Assembly: GCA_963693315.1 (NCBI GenBank)
Contig: OY856186.1
Location: forward strand, 133,661,784-133,725,783
DNA: 64,000 nucleotides
Direction of reading: 5' to 3'
DNA from: Diogma glabrata
Lineage: Eukaryota > Arthropoda > Insecta > Diptera > Cylindrotomidae
The position numbers and the translations under genes are program-made. Below the pieces are notes generated by a model. That model did no database searches. It was not told where the DNA came from and saw only the letters and a list, made by a program, of their open reading frames with translations. Shown piece by piece: positions 1 through 10,460 of the stretch; position 1 is the stretch's first letter, and each line of letters begins with the position of its first letter.

Positions 1-904
1 CAGATTAATACATCTCTTTTCATTGAGGTATTTGAAAATTTGACCAACGAATTTGATGGGCGAAGACAAAAAGATATCATAACATTATTGTTATATTTGC
101 CTCACGATATTTTTCCAAAAGGCAATGAATTTTTAAACTGCGCAACCAAATATTTTGCCCAAATACCCAAATAATCCGACCCAGGTATTTGATTAAAAAA
201 ACACATTACTCGATATCCGGGTACTTAATGTTCCAGTATTTTACGAGCACTAGTAGTCAGCGAATACACATATATCAAATATACACTCTTGAAAACACAT
301 ACGAGTTTTATTTAATTCTATTTGTTTTATTCTATTCGTTACACTACATGCGTAAATCACCCACCCGATCAGTTTTTATTGTTTTGTAAATGTTTTTTAT
401 TTTTGAGTTACGGGTGTGACAACTAGCCAAGGTGATATCTTAAGGGTGCTGGCGAATAAACTGTGTGCAGTCAACCGTAGCACCGGCAATATTATCTGTG
501 GAATATTCCTGGATGGTGACAAGCTATTGTTTGCTCGAAGAAACGAGCCTTCATATAACTTTTATGTGTCTGCTTTAATCATTGAAAAAGACAGTGCGTC
601 AAAAGATCTAGGAATATGCCAATAGCGGTATTATTGGCAGCCCCATTTTGTTTGGTTTCAACAAATTTGATTAAAACATTAATTGCTATTTACTTTGCAG
701 GGGTTTTTTGTGAGCAACTAAGCTTAAGCACATATTGGAAGTCACTTGAATTTTGCAATTCGAAATACTTTTTCATTTCTCTAAAATTCCTTTTAAAAAA
801 CTTTTTGTGTTTAGTGCTAGGAGTCGAATTTATTTGCTATGGATTGGATATTGGATATTGCTTTAATTGTTATGGATTTTCTGTTTACCTTTTATTTAAC
901 TTTT
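1..904. other. AT-rich DNA, no recognised gene
   Basis: The only open stretches are short. One at 416-625 (+, 69 codons) has fairly even codon use, but I recognise no domain in it. I see no repeat shared with the rest of the window before position 905. Confidence 0.4.
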
Positions 905-1563
905 GGGCTATTATTTTGAAAACGTATATCGAAAAAATCGACTATTTTTAAAAAATCTGAAGTTTTGATATATTGTTGGTATTGATATTGAGGAAAGAAA
1001 AAAACAAAATTCTGGAACCGGAGTTATACGCGTTTGAATTTTTGAGGTCTTTTCACGATGTTTTGTTAATAGGTCCCACAAATTTCATGCGATTTACATA
1101 TATTTTGGCTAGTAAAGGGAAAAATAGTTGAATAATCAAAATGTGTAAGTTGGAAATTAATCATTTTTCTCTTTTCTGCTAGGCGGCGCGTTAAACCTTG
1201 GTTTACTTCAAAGCACAGATATCAAAAATCGTAATTTTTGTTTGTTTTTCACAAATTTCAAAGTAAACACATGCAGCTATAAAATTCCAAAAAAAGTGAG
1301 AGATTCCATATAGATTTTTTGTACGATTTTTTAAAGTTTCGTATATGAAAAATTCACTTGTGTTTTTACATCAAGTTAATTATCCTTTACTAAATGTGAA
1401 TCTAAGATATTGAAAATTTTATATGTTAACATCCGTACTAAATTTGAAACACATTCTGGGCATTACTCATTGAAAAACAAGTTTTTATTGAGAATAAGAA
1501 TTGGAGATCCCAACGATCGCAGAGTTTTATATACTTTCAACATCTTAACACTAACATAAGAAT
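905..1563 (+). repeat. Partial copy of the element B arm repeat
   Basis: Begins with GGGCTATTATTTTGAAAACG and follows the same order of words as 17063-17765, through the shared segment reading GAATTGGAGATCCCAA (about 1498-1513 here, 17698-17713 there). The same unit appears inverted at 19453-20050 and in pieces at 36941-37230 and 37366-37568. It is therefore a dispersed repeat that also exists outside the large inverted element. No coding function is evident. Confidence 0.8.
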
Positions 1564-2320
1564 GAGGCTATTATAAATAAATATTTTTTTCCGAAAAAAT
1601 ATAAATAAATAAATACTAATATTATTAAATAAATATTTTTGACAGACAAAAACAATCATTTAGAACAAATTATACAAAAGTGTAGTACTTCTCGAAGTAT
1701 TAAGCTTGTTTTAATTATATTTTTAATGCTTTTATTAATATTTTATATTTTATATTAATATTTTATAATTTTGAATAGTTCGCCTAAATTTGTCATTAAC
1801 CCAGTAAAATTGACCAAAATGAATAAACAAATATGTGGATGAAATATTTAAAGTGATTATATAAAATATGTATTTGAGCAAAAAAGTTTAAAAAATTTAT
1901 TTTGTAAAATACAGACAGCCAAACATCGCCAATTTTCAAAAATCATGTTAAATAGTTAAACTATTTTTGATATCGCTTGGTCTACGTCCGAGTTAAGCAA
2001 TATCATCTGCATAGTCAAGAATTCGTTAAAAACGCAGTTTTTGGGTCTCGATTCGGTTTTATTTTGGTGTATTCAAGCGCCGAATTAAATTGTTTGGGCT
2101 CGAGTGCATCATATTGTCGAACACCTGATGTTCTCTCAAAGAAGTCAGAAACTTAATTACGCCAACTAAGTGTGAAAAAAAATGTTTGTGTCTCAAACTT
2201 TGGGAATAGGTAGTACTTTATGAGAAAACAAGTATCATATTTTTTCAGATTTTTTGACTCACACCATGGCCGTCAGTGGCGTTTACAAAATTTGATTTTT
2301 TGCCTTGATCACAAACTTGT
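1564..2320. other. AT-rich DNA, nothing recognised
   Basis: No convincing reading frame, terminal repeat or internal duplication was seen here. Confidence 0.4.
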
Positions 2321-2838
2321 GAATTTTGTAGGCAAATGGGTGCGACTGAACAAAAAACAGAATAACATGATTTTGTTAGAATTTTGACCATAGATTACGA
2401 TAAAAATGTTTTCAAAAATTTTTGGGGTAGTTTTCACCCTTATTTTAAGGGTTAAAATTTTAAAACCGAGATTTCGAGAAATATGTCACGATTTTTTTTC
2501 AATTTTTTGTTTAATTTTTTCTTTTAATTATTTCCTTACGATTAATTTTGGTTTTGCGATGGGCATCGACCAGGAACTGCCACAAAAAAAGACCCAAAGG
2601 TGAAAAAACGTGGTATTAGCGTACATATTTTCTCATTCTGTGAGATAATCTCGATAACGGTAGATCTTAAGCAAAAACTATCACATATACTATTTTTATT
2701 TTTGTTTTTCAAGACTTTAAGTCTTACCGACCGATGTTTAATATTATAATTTATTGTTTTTTCCCAGACTTGGGTATCAGATTTTAAGGTCACTTTTCTT
2801 TTTCGGGGTGAGTTAAGTAAAAAACATTTTCTGTTTCC

Positions 2839-2886
2839 TCAATTAACCATATTTCGCCAATTTTTTTGTTGGCATCTTCAGGTTTA
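2839..2886 (-). ncRNA. Hammerhead-ribozyme-like motif in PLE 3' region
   Basis: On the minus strand the order is CTGAAGA, then TGCCAA...TTGGCG (a pairing stem II with an A-rich loop), then GAAA. This is the order of the hammerhead core CUGANGA - stem II - GAAA. Hammerhead motifs are reported from PLE pseudo-LTRs. The fifth core base is A rather than U, and stems I and III are not clear, so it may be a decayed ribozyme. Confidence 0.5.
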
Positions 2887-3275
2887 ATAAATTTTAGGCG
2901 AAGAAACAAACTTTATATGAGGAACTTTTTTATAAACTATGTTACGTCAGTATTTTGAAAGAAATTTGTTGGTTATTTGCTTACTCTATTATTATTTTCA
3001 CTAAACTAAATTCACTACACACATTAAATAATGTTAATAAATTAAAGAATAAATAAACAGAACATTTAAAATTTACAAAACTACACAGCCAAATTAAAAC
3101 TACATAAAAATTAATAAATTAATGATTAAAAATTTGTTGAAAACTTGTTAAAAAATTATGCTAATATTATTGTCTACTGTTGGCGGTAAATTATTTGTGT
3201 TAATGAAAATAAAAAAGAGAAACAGAGAAAGAAAAGGAAAACCATTACATGTTGATAATAATTATGTAAAATATG

Positions 3276-4108
3276 CTATTTCATTTTTTGTTTTATTAGC
3301 GGTGTGTAGAGTAGAGATAAATTCTCTGCGTCTGATATTTTATTGCATGCATTTCTATTTGTTTTTATGTGCAGCATTTCCTTAATTAGGCTTTTGATGT
3401 AGTTTATTTCCCTATCTAAAATTATCGGTTCTTCTGTGTTGAAATTGTGTCCTGTTTTATTTGCGTGTACCGCCACCATTGTGCTATGATCTGTTATTAT
3501 GTGTTTCTTGAAGATGTCTTGTTTGTGTTGATTCATCCTATTTTTAAGTAGTTGTCCCGTATGTCGTATGTAGGTGGTTTCACAATTCCTGCAATTTATG
3601 CGGTAAACAACCCCATCATTGCCTTCTTTCTTTTTAACATCTTTTAGTGGTGGTAAAATGTTTTTTATATTGTTTTGTGTTTTGTAGCCTAGTTTGATAT
3701 GTTTATCAACTCTAGTTATATTTTTTGCCATTTTTTCAGATAAACCTTGATGGTAAGTGCATCTAATGTATTTAGTTGTATTTCTTTCGGCTAGTATGTT
3801 TTGTTCGGTTGGTGTGGTTGATTGGGATGGTTGAGCTTGCCTTTGTGTTTTTTGTAATACCTGTTTTTTGTGCGTTTTAGTATATTTATGATTAGTTGTT
3901 TAGGATATTTGTTTTTTTCCAATAAGTTTTGTGCTAAAATTGTGTTGCTAGACCAATATTGCGTTGAAGATAGTGTTAGGATTCTATTCAAAAGTGATTT
4001 TGCGGTGTTGATTTTTTGAAAATGGGATGGATGTGCAGAGTTGTAAGTTATGATTATGCCTGTATTTGTTGGTCTTTGAAAGACCACTAGCAGACCTTGT
4101 ATTAACAC
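3276..4108 (-). pseudogene. Penelope-like polyprotein C-terminus (RT thumb/linker + GIY-YIG)
   Basis: Two minus-strand reading frames are fragments of one gene. 4108-3791 encodes the region after the RT palm, with a YNSAHPSHF...SLLNRIL stretch typical of PLE linkers. 3731-3276 encodes a GIY-YIG domain: VVYRINCRNCETTYIRHTGQ, then an R and an H in NRMNQHK. GIY-YIG normally reads GxYxI...YIGQTG; here YIGQTG has become YIRHTG, so the second glycine is lost and nicking activity is doubtful. Frames between the two parts are disrupted. The product would have nicked target DNA for target-primed reverse transcription. Confidence 0.85.
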
Positions 4109-5353
4109 AATTTCAACACAGAAGAACCGATAATTTTAGATAGGGAAACTACAACAAAAGACTAATTAAGGAAATGCTGCACATAAAAACAAATAGAAAT
4201 GCAAGCAATAAAAGATCAGACGAAGAGAATTTATCTCTACTCTACACACCGCTAATAAAAAAAAAATGATATAGCATATTTTACATAATTAATATCAACA
4301 TGTAATGGTTTTCCTTTTCTTTCTCTGTTTCTCTTTTTTATCTTCATTAACACAAATAATTTACCGCCAACAGTAGACAATAATATTAGCATAATTTTTT
4401 AACAAGTTTGCAACAAATTTCTAATCATTAATTTATTAATTTTTATGTAGTTTTAATTTGGCTGTGTAATTTTGTAAATTTTAAATGTTCTGTTTATTCT
4501 TTAATTTATTAACTTTATTTAATGTGTGTAGTGAATTTAGTTTAGTAGTCAAAAATCACCAAAACAAAAATAGAGTAAGCAAATAACCAACAAATTTCTT
4601 TCAAAATACAGACGTAACATAGTTTATAAAAAAATTCCTCATATAAAGTTTGTTTTTTCACATTATAGATACCTAAAATTTATTAAACCTGAAGATGACA
4701 ACAAAAAATTGGCGAAATATAGTTAATTGAGGAAACAGAAAATGTTTTTTACTTAACTCACCCCGAAAAAGAAAAGTGACCTTAAAACCTGATACCCAAG
4801 TCTGGGAAAAAACAATAAATTATATCACATATACTGTCGATTTAGAATTTTATGTACAATACGATGGTATTTTTAAAATTTCAAAATTGGCCGATTTTAG
4901 AAAAGTTGACCGCCACATTTGATCCGCCATTTTGTTTTTTAAAAATTTAACTTTAGATTCGTAATCAGCAATCTGAACAATCTAAGAATATACTATTTTT
5001 TATCGTTTATTATATCACAGAATGAGACAATATGCTAAAACCACATTTATTTACCATTGGGTCTATTTTTGGGGCAGTTCCTGGTCGATGCCCATCACAA
5101 AACAAAAATTAATCGTAAGGAAATAAAACGAAGAAAAATTTAAAAAAAAATTGAAAAAACCGTGACAATGTGATATGTGATCGTGACATATGTGACATAA
5201 AATCTCGGTTTTAAAATTGTAACCCTTAAAATAAGGGTGAAAACTACCCCAAACATTTTTGAAAATATTTTTATCGTAATGTATGGTCAAAATTCTAACA
5301 AAATCATGTTATTCTGTTTTTTGTTCAGTCGCACCCATTTGCCTACAAAATTC
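4109..5353 (+). mobile_element. Penelope-like element 3' end, plus copy (inverted partner)
   Basis: Starts inside the last part of the GIY-YIG gene (ACACAATTTCAACACAGAAG, the complement of the 3425-3445 region) and runs through the same 3' region to the complement of the 2321 end. Relative to the minus copy it has extra sequence around 4820-5050 and several small indels. Only about 50 codons of the coding region remain and they are broken. The hammerhead-like core recurs at 4684-4731. Confidence 0.85.
4684..4731 (+). ncRNA. Hammerhead-ribozyme-like motif (second copy)
   Basis: CTGAAGA (4689-4695), an imperfect stem II (TGACAA...TTGGCG) and GAAA (4714-4717), in the same order as the motif on the opposite strand at 2839-2886. 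One base of stem II has changed, so pairing is weaker than in the partner copy. Confidence 0.45.
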
Positions 5354-6038
5354 TGATTAATTTGTTTTGATTTATTGCTACATATTTATCTTTAAATTCT
5401 GACTGTATGTTGCACGCAACATAGTAAACTAATTCTAATTGTTGAAGATACAAAAGTTGATTTACCACTCTTAATAAACCACTTCTTTATTTAAAATCAT
5501 TTGTTGAATTTCAAATGTGATGTTAAGTTATGATTCTATTAATTTTTGCATGGTTGAGGTAAACTGAATTTATTAGCCTCGAGTAGTGTTTCTGATTTCT
5601 CGACTTTTAAATTTCTTGAGAAAGAAAACGAGAAATATTTATTTCTCGAGAAATTTCGAGAAGCATATTTTCTTAGAATGCCTCGTTTATGACGTCAAAT
5701 TCAAACCAATGTATCCTTTACACTGATTTATTAACTATGCATATTAAATCAAACAATTTTTTAATTGCAAATAATAAATCTAATGATTTCGAACAACTTC
5801 CATTAAGCCCAAATTATCCAATTCAGTGATATTACAATATATGTGAAAATCCATAAATCTTTTGTTGTTGACGTTATTCCATTCGTCTAGGGATGTGCTA
5901 AACTTTTTGTTACTATTGAATTAATATTATTTAGTAGCTCAAGCTTTTAGTTTCAACAAATTTAATGACTAGTTCCTTTACATCTGAAGGATTTTTCGGA
6001 AAAATGTTTGGCGATATTTTTGTAATTCTGTGGATAAT
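5354..6038. other. Unassigned; short CGAGAAAT palindromes
   Basis: At about 5588-5670 there is AGTGTTTCTGATTTCTCG followed by several inverted ATTTCTCG/CGAGAAAT words. This resembles a hAT terminal region (CAG/TAGTGTT start) and lies upstream of the hAT gene relic at 7808. No matching opposite end was found, so the link is a guess. Confidence 0.3.
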
Positions 6039-6545
6039 TAACTTCCCGATATGGGAAGTTATTGTTTTTTGGGTCGATTTTCGAAATCGGAATTTTTATG
6101 ATATCTACGTTTTATGACCTCCTGAAGCTGTTTAGACTATTTTTAGCTGGCAGTTTGTATGTGTGTGTGTGTATATCGCTGTGTGGAGAATTTTTGTCCA
6201 ACGCTTTCTCAACAACGGATGGGTCGATTTTAACGAAAATGGTTGCAATCGATGTATCTTGTCGTAACTTAGAGCCCAATCTTTTTCTAGCAAAATTAAA
6301 TGATTTATTTTTTAGTGGTTTACAAAAAACTGAAAATCATCTCTTGCAAATATCATGAGATTAAATAATGTTATCAATGTCATGAAGCTTCCATATTGTT
6401 TGTCATCATGTCAGACATTTATAATAAGGTTTGTATAAACAATTGCTATCTTAGTTTTTGAGATTTTTAACAAAATGTGAAAAAACTACGTGTTATTTTC
6501 TTTATGCAAACTCATGATATCTGGATGAAACTTTTGTATGTAAAT
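6039..6545 (+). repeat. Dispersed repeat, copy 1 of a direct duplication
   Basis: Starts with AACTTCCCGATATGGGAAGTT, a near-perfect short palindrome. It includes a TG-rich stretch and the phrase TCCAACGCTTTCTCAACAAC. It matches 6654-7175 along its whole length with scattered differences, offset 615 bp. The short reading frames inside both copies are not conserved with each other as protein. Confidence 0.8.
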
Positions 6546-6653
6546 GAGCTGCAAACGCATCCGGGTTTACTTGAATATAAAAACCTGAGTTATTTTCTAA
6601 ATTTGACAAAAAGGTCAGATGTTTGAGAGTAGATTGCCTAATCAGCTGTTTAT

Positions 6654-7175
6654 TAACTTCCAGATATGAGAAGTTATTGTTTTTGGGTCGATTTTCGAAA
6701 TCGAAATTTTTATAATATCTTTACGTTTCAAGACCTACTAGTACTGAAGCTGTTTAGGCTATTTTTAGATGGCAGTATGTATGTGTGTGTTGGTATGTGC
6801 GTGTGTATCATCGTATGTGGACGAAAATTCGTCCAACGCTTTCTCAACAACGGATAATCCGATTTCAACTTCAATGGTCACAATCGATATATCTTAGCGT
6901 AACTTACAGCCCAGTCCTTTTCTAATGAAATCATTTATTTTTTAGGGGTTTCCAAAAAACTGAAAATCATCTCTTGCAAAAATAACGAGAGCAAATAATG
7001 CTATCAAGAACATTTACCTCCCATTTTGTTTGTCATCATGTCAGCCATTTATAATGACATTTGTATAAACAATTTCTATCTTACTTTTTGAGTTTTTTTA
7101 AGAAAATTTGAAAAATAGGTGTTATTTTCATTACGCAATCGCATGAGAACTTGATGAAACTTTTGAATTAAAATA
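6654..7175 (+). repeat. Dispersed repeat, copy 2 of a direct duplication
   Basis: Second copy of the 6039-6545 unit. The opening palindrome is degraded (AACTTCCAGATATGAGAAGTT), while the GTCCAACGCTTTCTCAACAA phrase and the later GTTTGTCATCATGTCAG phrase are kept. Confidence 0.8.
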
Positions 7176-7807
7176 ATAAAATAATAAATAAAAAATAATA
7201 AATAAAATTTATCTTACCATAAGGTTAGATTGTTATGTTGGAGATCATTTTTGATATTGATCATTTTAATGATATATTCACCCTTCAATACCTTCTGAAT
7301 CGGTCTAGACAACTTATTATAGTTTGCAATTTAAGTGTTAGTATGTTATTAAGTTTAAATATGATTACACACTGCACTTACACATTCAAATTCTATTTCA
7401 AAATTATTACATTTGATGTGTCGTATAATAAATAAATCCTAATTTTGCGTATTTAAGGCTTTAAAAACCCTCATTGAGCTAACATTCTTTTTTTGTATGT
7501 TTGGTACTTTAGTATACCTTATCCAGTAACTGATTAGTTTTTAATCTTACGGGAAGTTCTTGGCGTGGCCCCTATGGTCACACCCCCATTCCACTAGTTA
7601 CTTTTTGTAATTCTGTGGAAAGAAAACCCATCAACAGCAACTAATTGAGCAATTACTTGTTAAAATGCAAAATTGTGAAAATGCAAAATTATCAGAAACA
7701 AAAAATTTTCAAGAAACAACAGTTATTGAGGTAATTAAAATATTTTATGTGGCCGCTTTTTAAAATTGTTTAAAAAAAATTTAACCATTTTCATCAAATA
7801 ACCATTA
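7176..7807. other. AT-rich spacer, possible element end near 7608
   Basis: Mostly AT-rich with no gene. Around 7550-7600 a GC-richer patch (GGGAAGTTCTTGGCGTGGCC ... CCATTCCACTAG) looks like the end of a mobile element, perhaps of the 6039/6654 repeat. No defined boundary is visible. Confidence 0.3.
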
Positions 7808-8074
7808 ATGATTAAATTGAACAACTCAAATCAATTCGATGATGTTTGGAAACATTTTACCAAAAACAATAAGGGTGCATCAAACTGCAATATTTATGGT
7901 AAAACGATATTATGTAAAGGATTTGCAACCACTGGTCTTCATCGACATTTCAACGCTATACATTTTTTTAAAAGAAAACAGCCAGAGTCGGGTACAAGTG
8001 GAAGAAGTAGTCCTGCGCATAAAAGATGTGTTCAAATCAACAGTGATACGCAAAAAATCGATAAATTCATGTAA
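7808..8074 (+). pseudogene. hAT transposase N-terminus, degenerate BED zinc finger
   Basis: 88 codons from an ATG. Residues 11-52 follow the BED finger plan: VWKHFTK, then SNCNIYGK where the family has CxxC, then TTGLHRHFNAIH with the histidine pair. The second cysteine has become tyrosine (C-N-I-Y), which should break zinc binding. A basic Ser-rich linker and TQKIDKFM follow, matching the post-finger segment of hAT transposases. BED fingers bind the element's own ends. The frame ends at a stop, and the next recognisable piece of the same protein type is at 8669. Confidence 0.75.
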
Positions 8075-8403
8075 AGGAGGTTTCCGTCGATGAGTGAAGG
8101 GATTGCAATCCCTAGCCAAAACTAAAATTGACGGTGCTATCGTTGACTGATAGCATTCATCTACCAGTACTCTGAGATAGTACATTGGCTAGTAATATCT
8201 CACTGCTATTGCCATTTGGTATATGATATCTCACGTTAACTCAAATGGAAAATGCAGGGACTGCAGTATGCGGGGTTGTCATCCGTAGATCAAATATTTG
8301 AAAAAACTTACTATGCAACAAAAACTGATTCTCTCATGTGTTCATTATAAATTAACTTAAATATTATTAATAAGAAATAGTCACACTTTTAAACATGATG
8401 GCA

Positions 8404-8475
8404 TGATATATATCAATGATATATATCTGAGATATATCATTGATATATATCACGATATTTATTCCCTGATATATA
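8404..8475. repeat. Cluster of GATATATATC words (left)
   Basis: Several copies of the palindromic decamer GATATATATC and close variants sit within 70 bp. A second cluster of the same words is at 10383-10460. The pair flanks the hAT fragment and the diverged array, which fits subterminal repeats or a simple-sequence expansion. Confidence 0.6.
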
Positions 8476-8668
8476 TCATAATATTTATAAAAAAAGAAAT
8501 AATTTACTATTCTCCCTTAAAGTTGGAAAAACGGTTAACAGTCGCAGCACGGCCCGAAACGCATGCCAAATCGAGGTAACCTGGTTCAGCTATGGTAGAC
8601 CATAAAGCTGACATAGATCCTAACATAACTTAACTTATGACATAAATATTGTAATGAATGCTAAACAT

Positions 8669-9075
8669 ATGCTTTGTTATCTAAAGGCAATAGCAGTTGC
8701 TTTAGACAGAGCTGAAACTGATAAAACGACTAATGCCGTCGTAGTTGAAATTTGGCATAAACTGGAAGTCGATCTTAAACTTTAGAAGTTAAGAAGCAAC
8801 CTTTAGAAGTTAAGAAACTTTTTTATCGACGGAGAAACATGGCTTTAAATGCACCTCATCACCTAGCTAATTTTTGCTTGACCATCGCTTTTTAGGTAAA
8901 AGTTTGAACAACCACCAAAGAGAAAAAGCATTTACTTCCTTGTTTAAATATAATTATTTCAGACTTCTTTCCATTTGTAATTGCGCTTTTAACTGAATCT
9001 ACACCATTTCCAAAATATGTATTTCAATCTCAGTTTAGAAACACACTACCAATGGTGGTGGAATGGAATGACTAC
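8669..9075 (+). pseudogene. hAT transposase, C-terminal half fragment
   Basis: In one frame the text reads LKAIAVALDRAETDKTTNAV and then a WHKL segment, matching the LxxVAxALDRAQSD...A..WLDL region of hAT transposases. After a stop and a frame change come pieces equivalent to H.LAN.L.P...G..L, then TPFPKYVFQS and a Trp-containing segment. At least three frames are needed, so the gene is dead. The dimerisation domain expected next is not found, because sequence after 9100 is an unrelated repeat array. Confidence 0.65.
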
Positions 9076-9099
9076 GCAAGCAGGGTTTTCCAGAATTTA

Positions 9100-10110
9100 A
9101 AATACGGCCAAGCACTGGTCCATTAATTACAGTACTTGAATTTTGTTATTGGGCCAGGACTAGAACCATTCATCGGCCAATCTATGGTTAAAAGATAATA
9201 GCCAGTATTTGGTAACCTTTGAATGGTCAGGCACTGGCCTATAAATGGTAAACAATACTTGGTTATTGTGATTGGACCATTACTGGAACCATGAATCGAT
9301 CAATCTACGGTTTATAAAAATTAATCAGTAAAGTTTACTTTGAATTGCCAAGCTATGGCACGCACGTTAATGGTAAACATTGATTGCCGATTGTTATTGG
9401 GCAGTACTGAACCAGGAATTGGCCGATCTTTGTCATTTGGTTAAAATTCACTAGAGTATTATCCATTTTAGAAAAATCTAGTTTGAAAAATTTCACCTAT
9501 ATTTTAATCATCGCATCTCTGCTGAAAGACTATGATAATAATGTTAAGGTTGGTATAAGTTTTAAAATTTTTTTCTTAATACATTTTTATTTACTGAATT
9601 ACTTATTTTAATTATTTTGTATTTAATTAATTTAAATTTACATATGATAATATTTTATATATTTTTATTGGTCCTGTCATGATTTCCAGTACTCGACCAT
9701 TGCTGCAATACTGCTCATCATAATTGGTCTATTACTCGGCTAGCTGTACAACCTTGTATGGGCCATTGCTGTTTTTCTCTGGCAAATGAATGGCAGCCAT
9801 TTATGATCCGAAGTTATCAACAAGTAAAGTTATGTTAATGGCCGAGTCATAAGTCAGTACTATAAGTCATGGTTGCCAGTACCTTGCCATTGTTGAACTA
9901 CTGGTAATTGACCATTACTGGACCAATTGTATAACCTTGTATGGGCCATTGCTATTTTTTTCTCTGGCCCTTGAATGGCAGTTATTTATTGTTCGAAGTT
10001 ATCATCCAGTAACATTATGTTTATGGTCCAGTTATCGCCAGGACTCGACTATTGCTGCATTACTGGTCGCCTGTAAAGGACCATTCCTGAACCAGTTTTA
10101 CTTTGGGTAT
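9100..10110. repeat. Diverged repeat array rich in GGCCA/CCAGTA words
   Basis: In 9150-9430 units of roughly 120-130 bp carry ATTGGGCCAG...GAACCAT...GCCAATCTATGG. In 9670-10110 two units 182 bp apart share ACCTTGTATGGGCCATTGCT, AATGGCAG and GTTATCA. The words in the second block look like complements of those in the first, so the array may be an inverted pair. It is GC-richer than its surroundings and has no long reading frame. Confidence 0.6.
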
Positions 10111-10382
10111 TAGTGAGGCAACTTGGCCAAATAAAAAATAAATTAATAAATAAACAAGCAAAACGAGCAAGCGTATTTGTCGTTTTGACTTGTGCAATCG
10201 AAGACATAGACGAATAGGCTTGATAAATTGCCTATAAACTAAATTGGAGTGGCCATATTTGAATTTAGTTTATAGTCAATCAGGTAAGAAACGAGGGAGT
10301 GGTATGTTGCACTGCATGCAAGTGTGGAAAGGGCCATATATTGTATAATATTTAAGATAAATAACTTATTCAAAAATAAATA

Positions 10383-10460
10383 TCAGAGCTGGATATATAT
10401 CGGATATATATCTGATATATATCGGATATTTTGATATTTATATAAATATCATGATATTTG
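10383..10460. repeat. Cluster of GATATATATC words (right)
   Basis: GGATATATATCGGATATATATC and related palindromic words, followed by ATATCATGATATTTGCC. It mirrors the cluster at 8404-8475. Confidence 0.6.

Larger units (their letters stand above)
2321..4108 (-). mobile_element. Penelope-like element, 5'-truncated minus copy
   Basis: This copy reads right to left. It holds the end of the RT/linker region (4108-3791), a GIY-YIG endonuclease (3731-3283) and a ~950 bp 3' region ending at the word GAATTTTGTAGG. The same 3' region occurs inverted at 4109-5353, so the two copies form a head-to-head pair joined at about 4108/4109. PLEs are known for complex inverted or tandem arrangements. The copy is 5'-truncated: RT motifs upstream of the thumb are missing. 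Confidence 0.85.

Noticed and set aside
3158..3385. 75-codon plus-strand frame over the PLE 3' region
   Set aside because: It is antisense to the GIY-YIG end and PLE 3' region, with no motif.
7545..7610. Helitron 3' end ending CTAG near 7608
   Set aside because: No convincing subterminal hairpin directly before the CTAG and no matching TC start.
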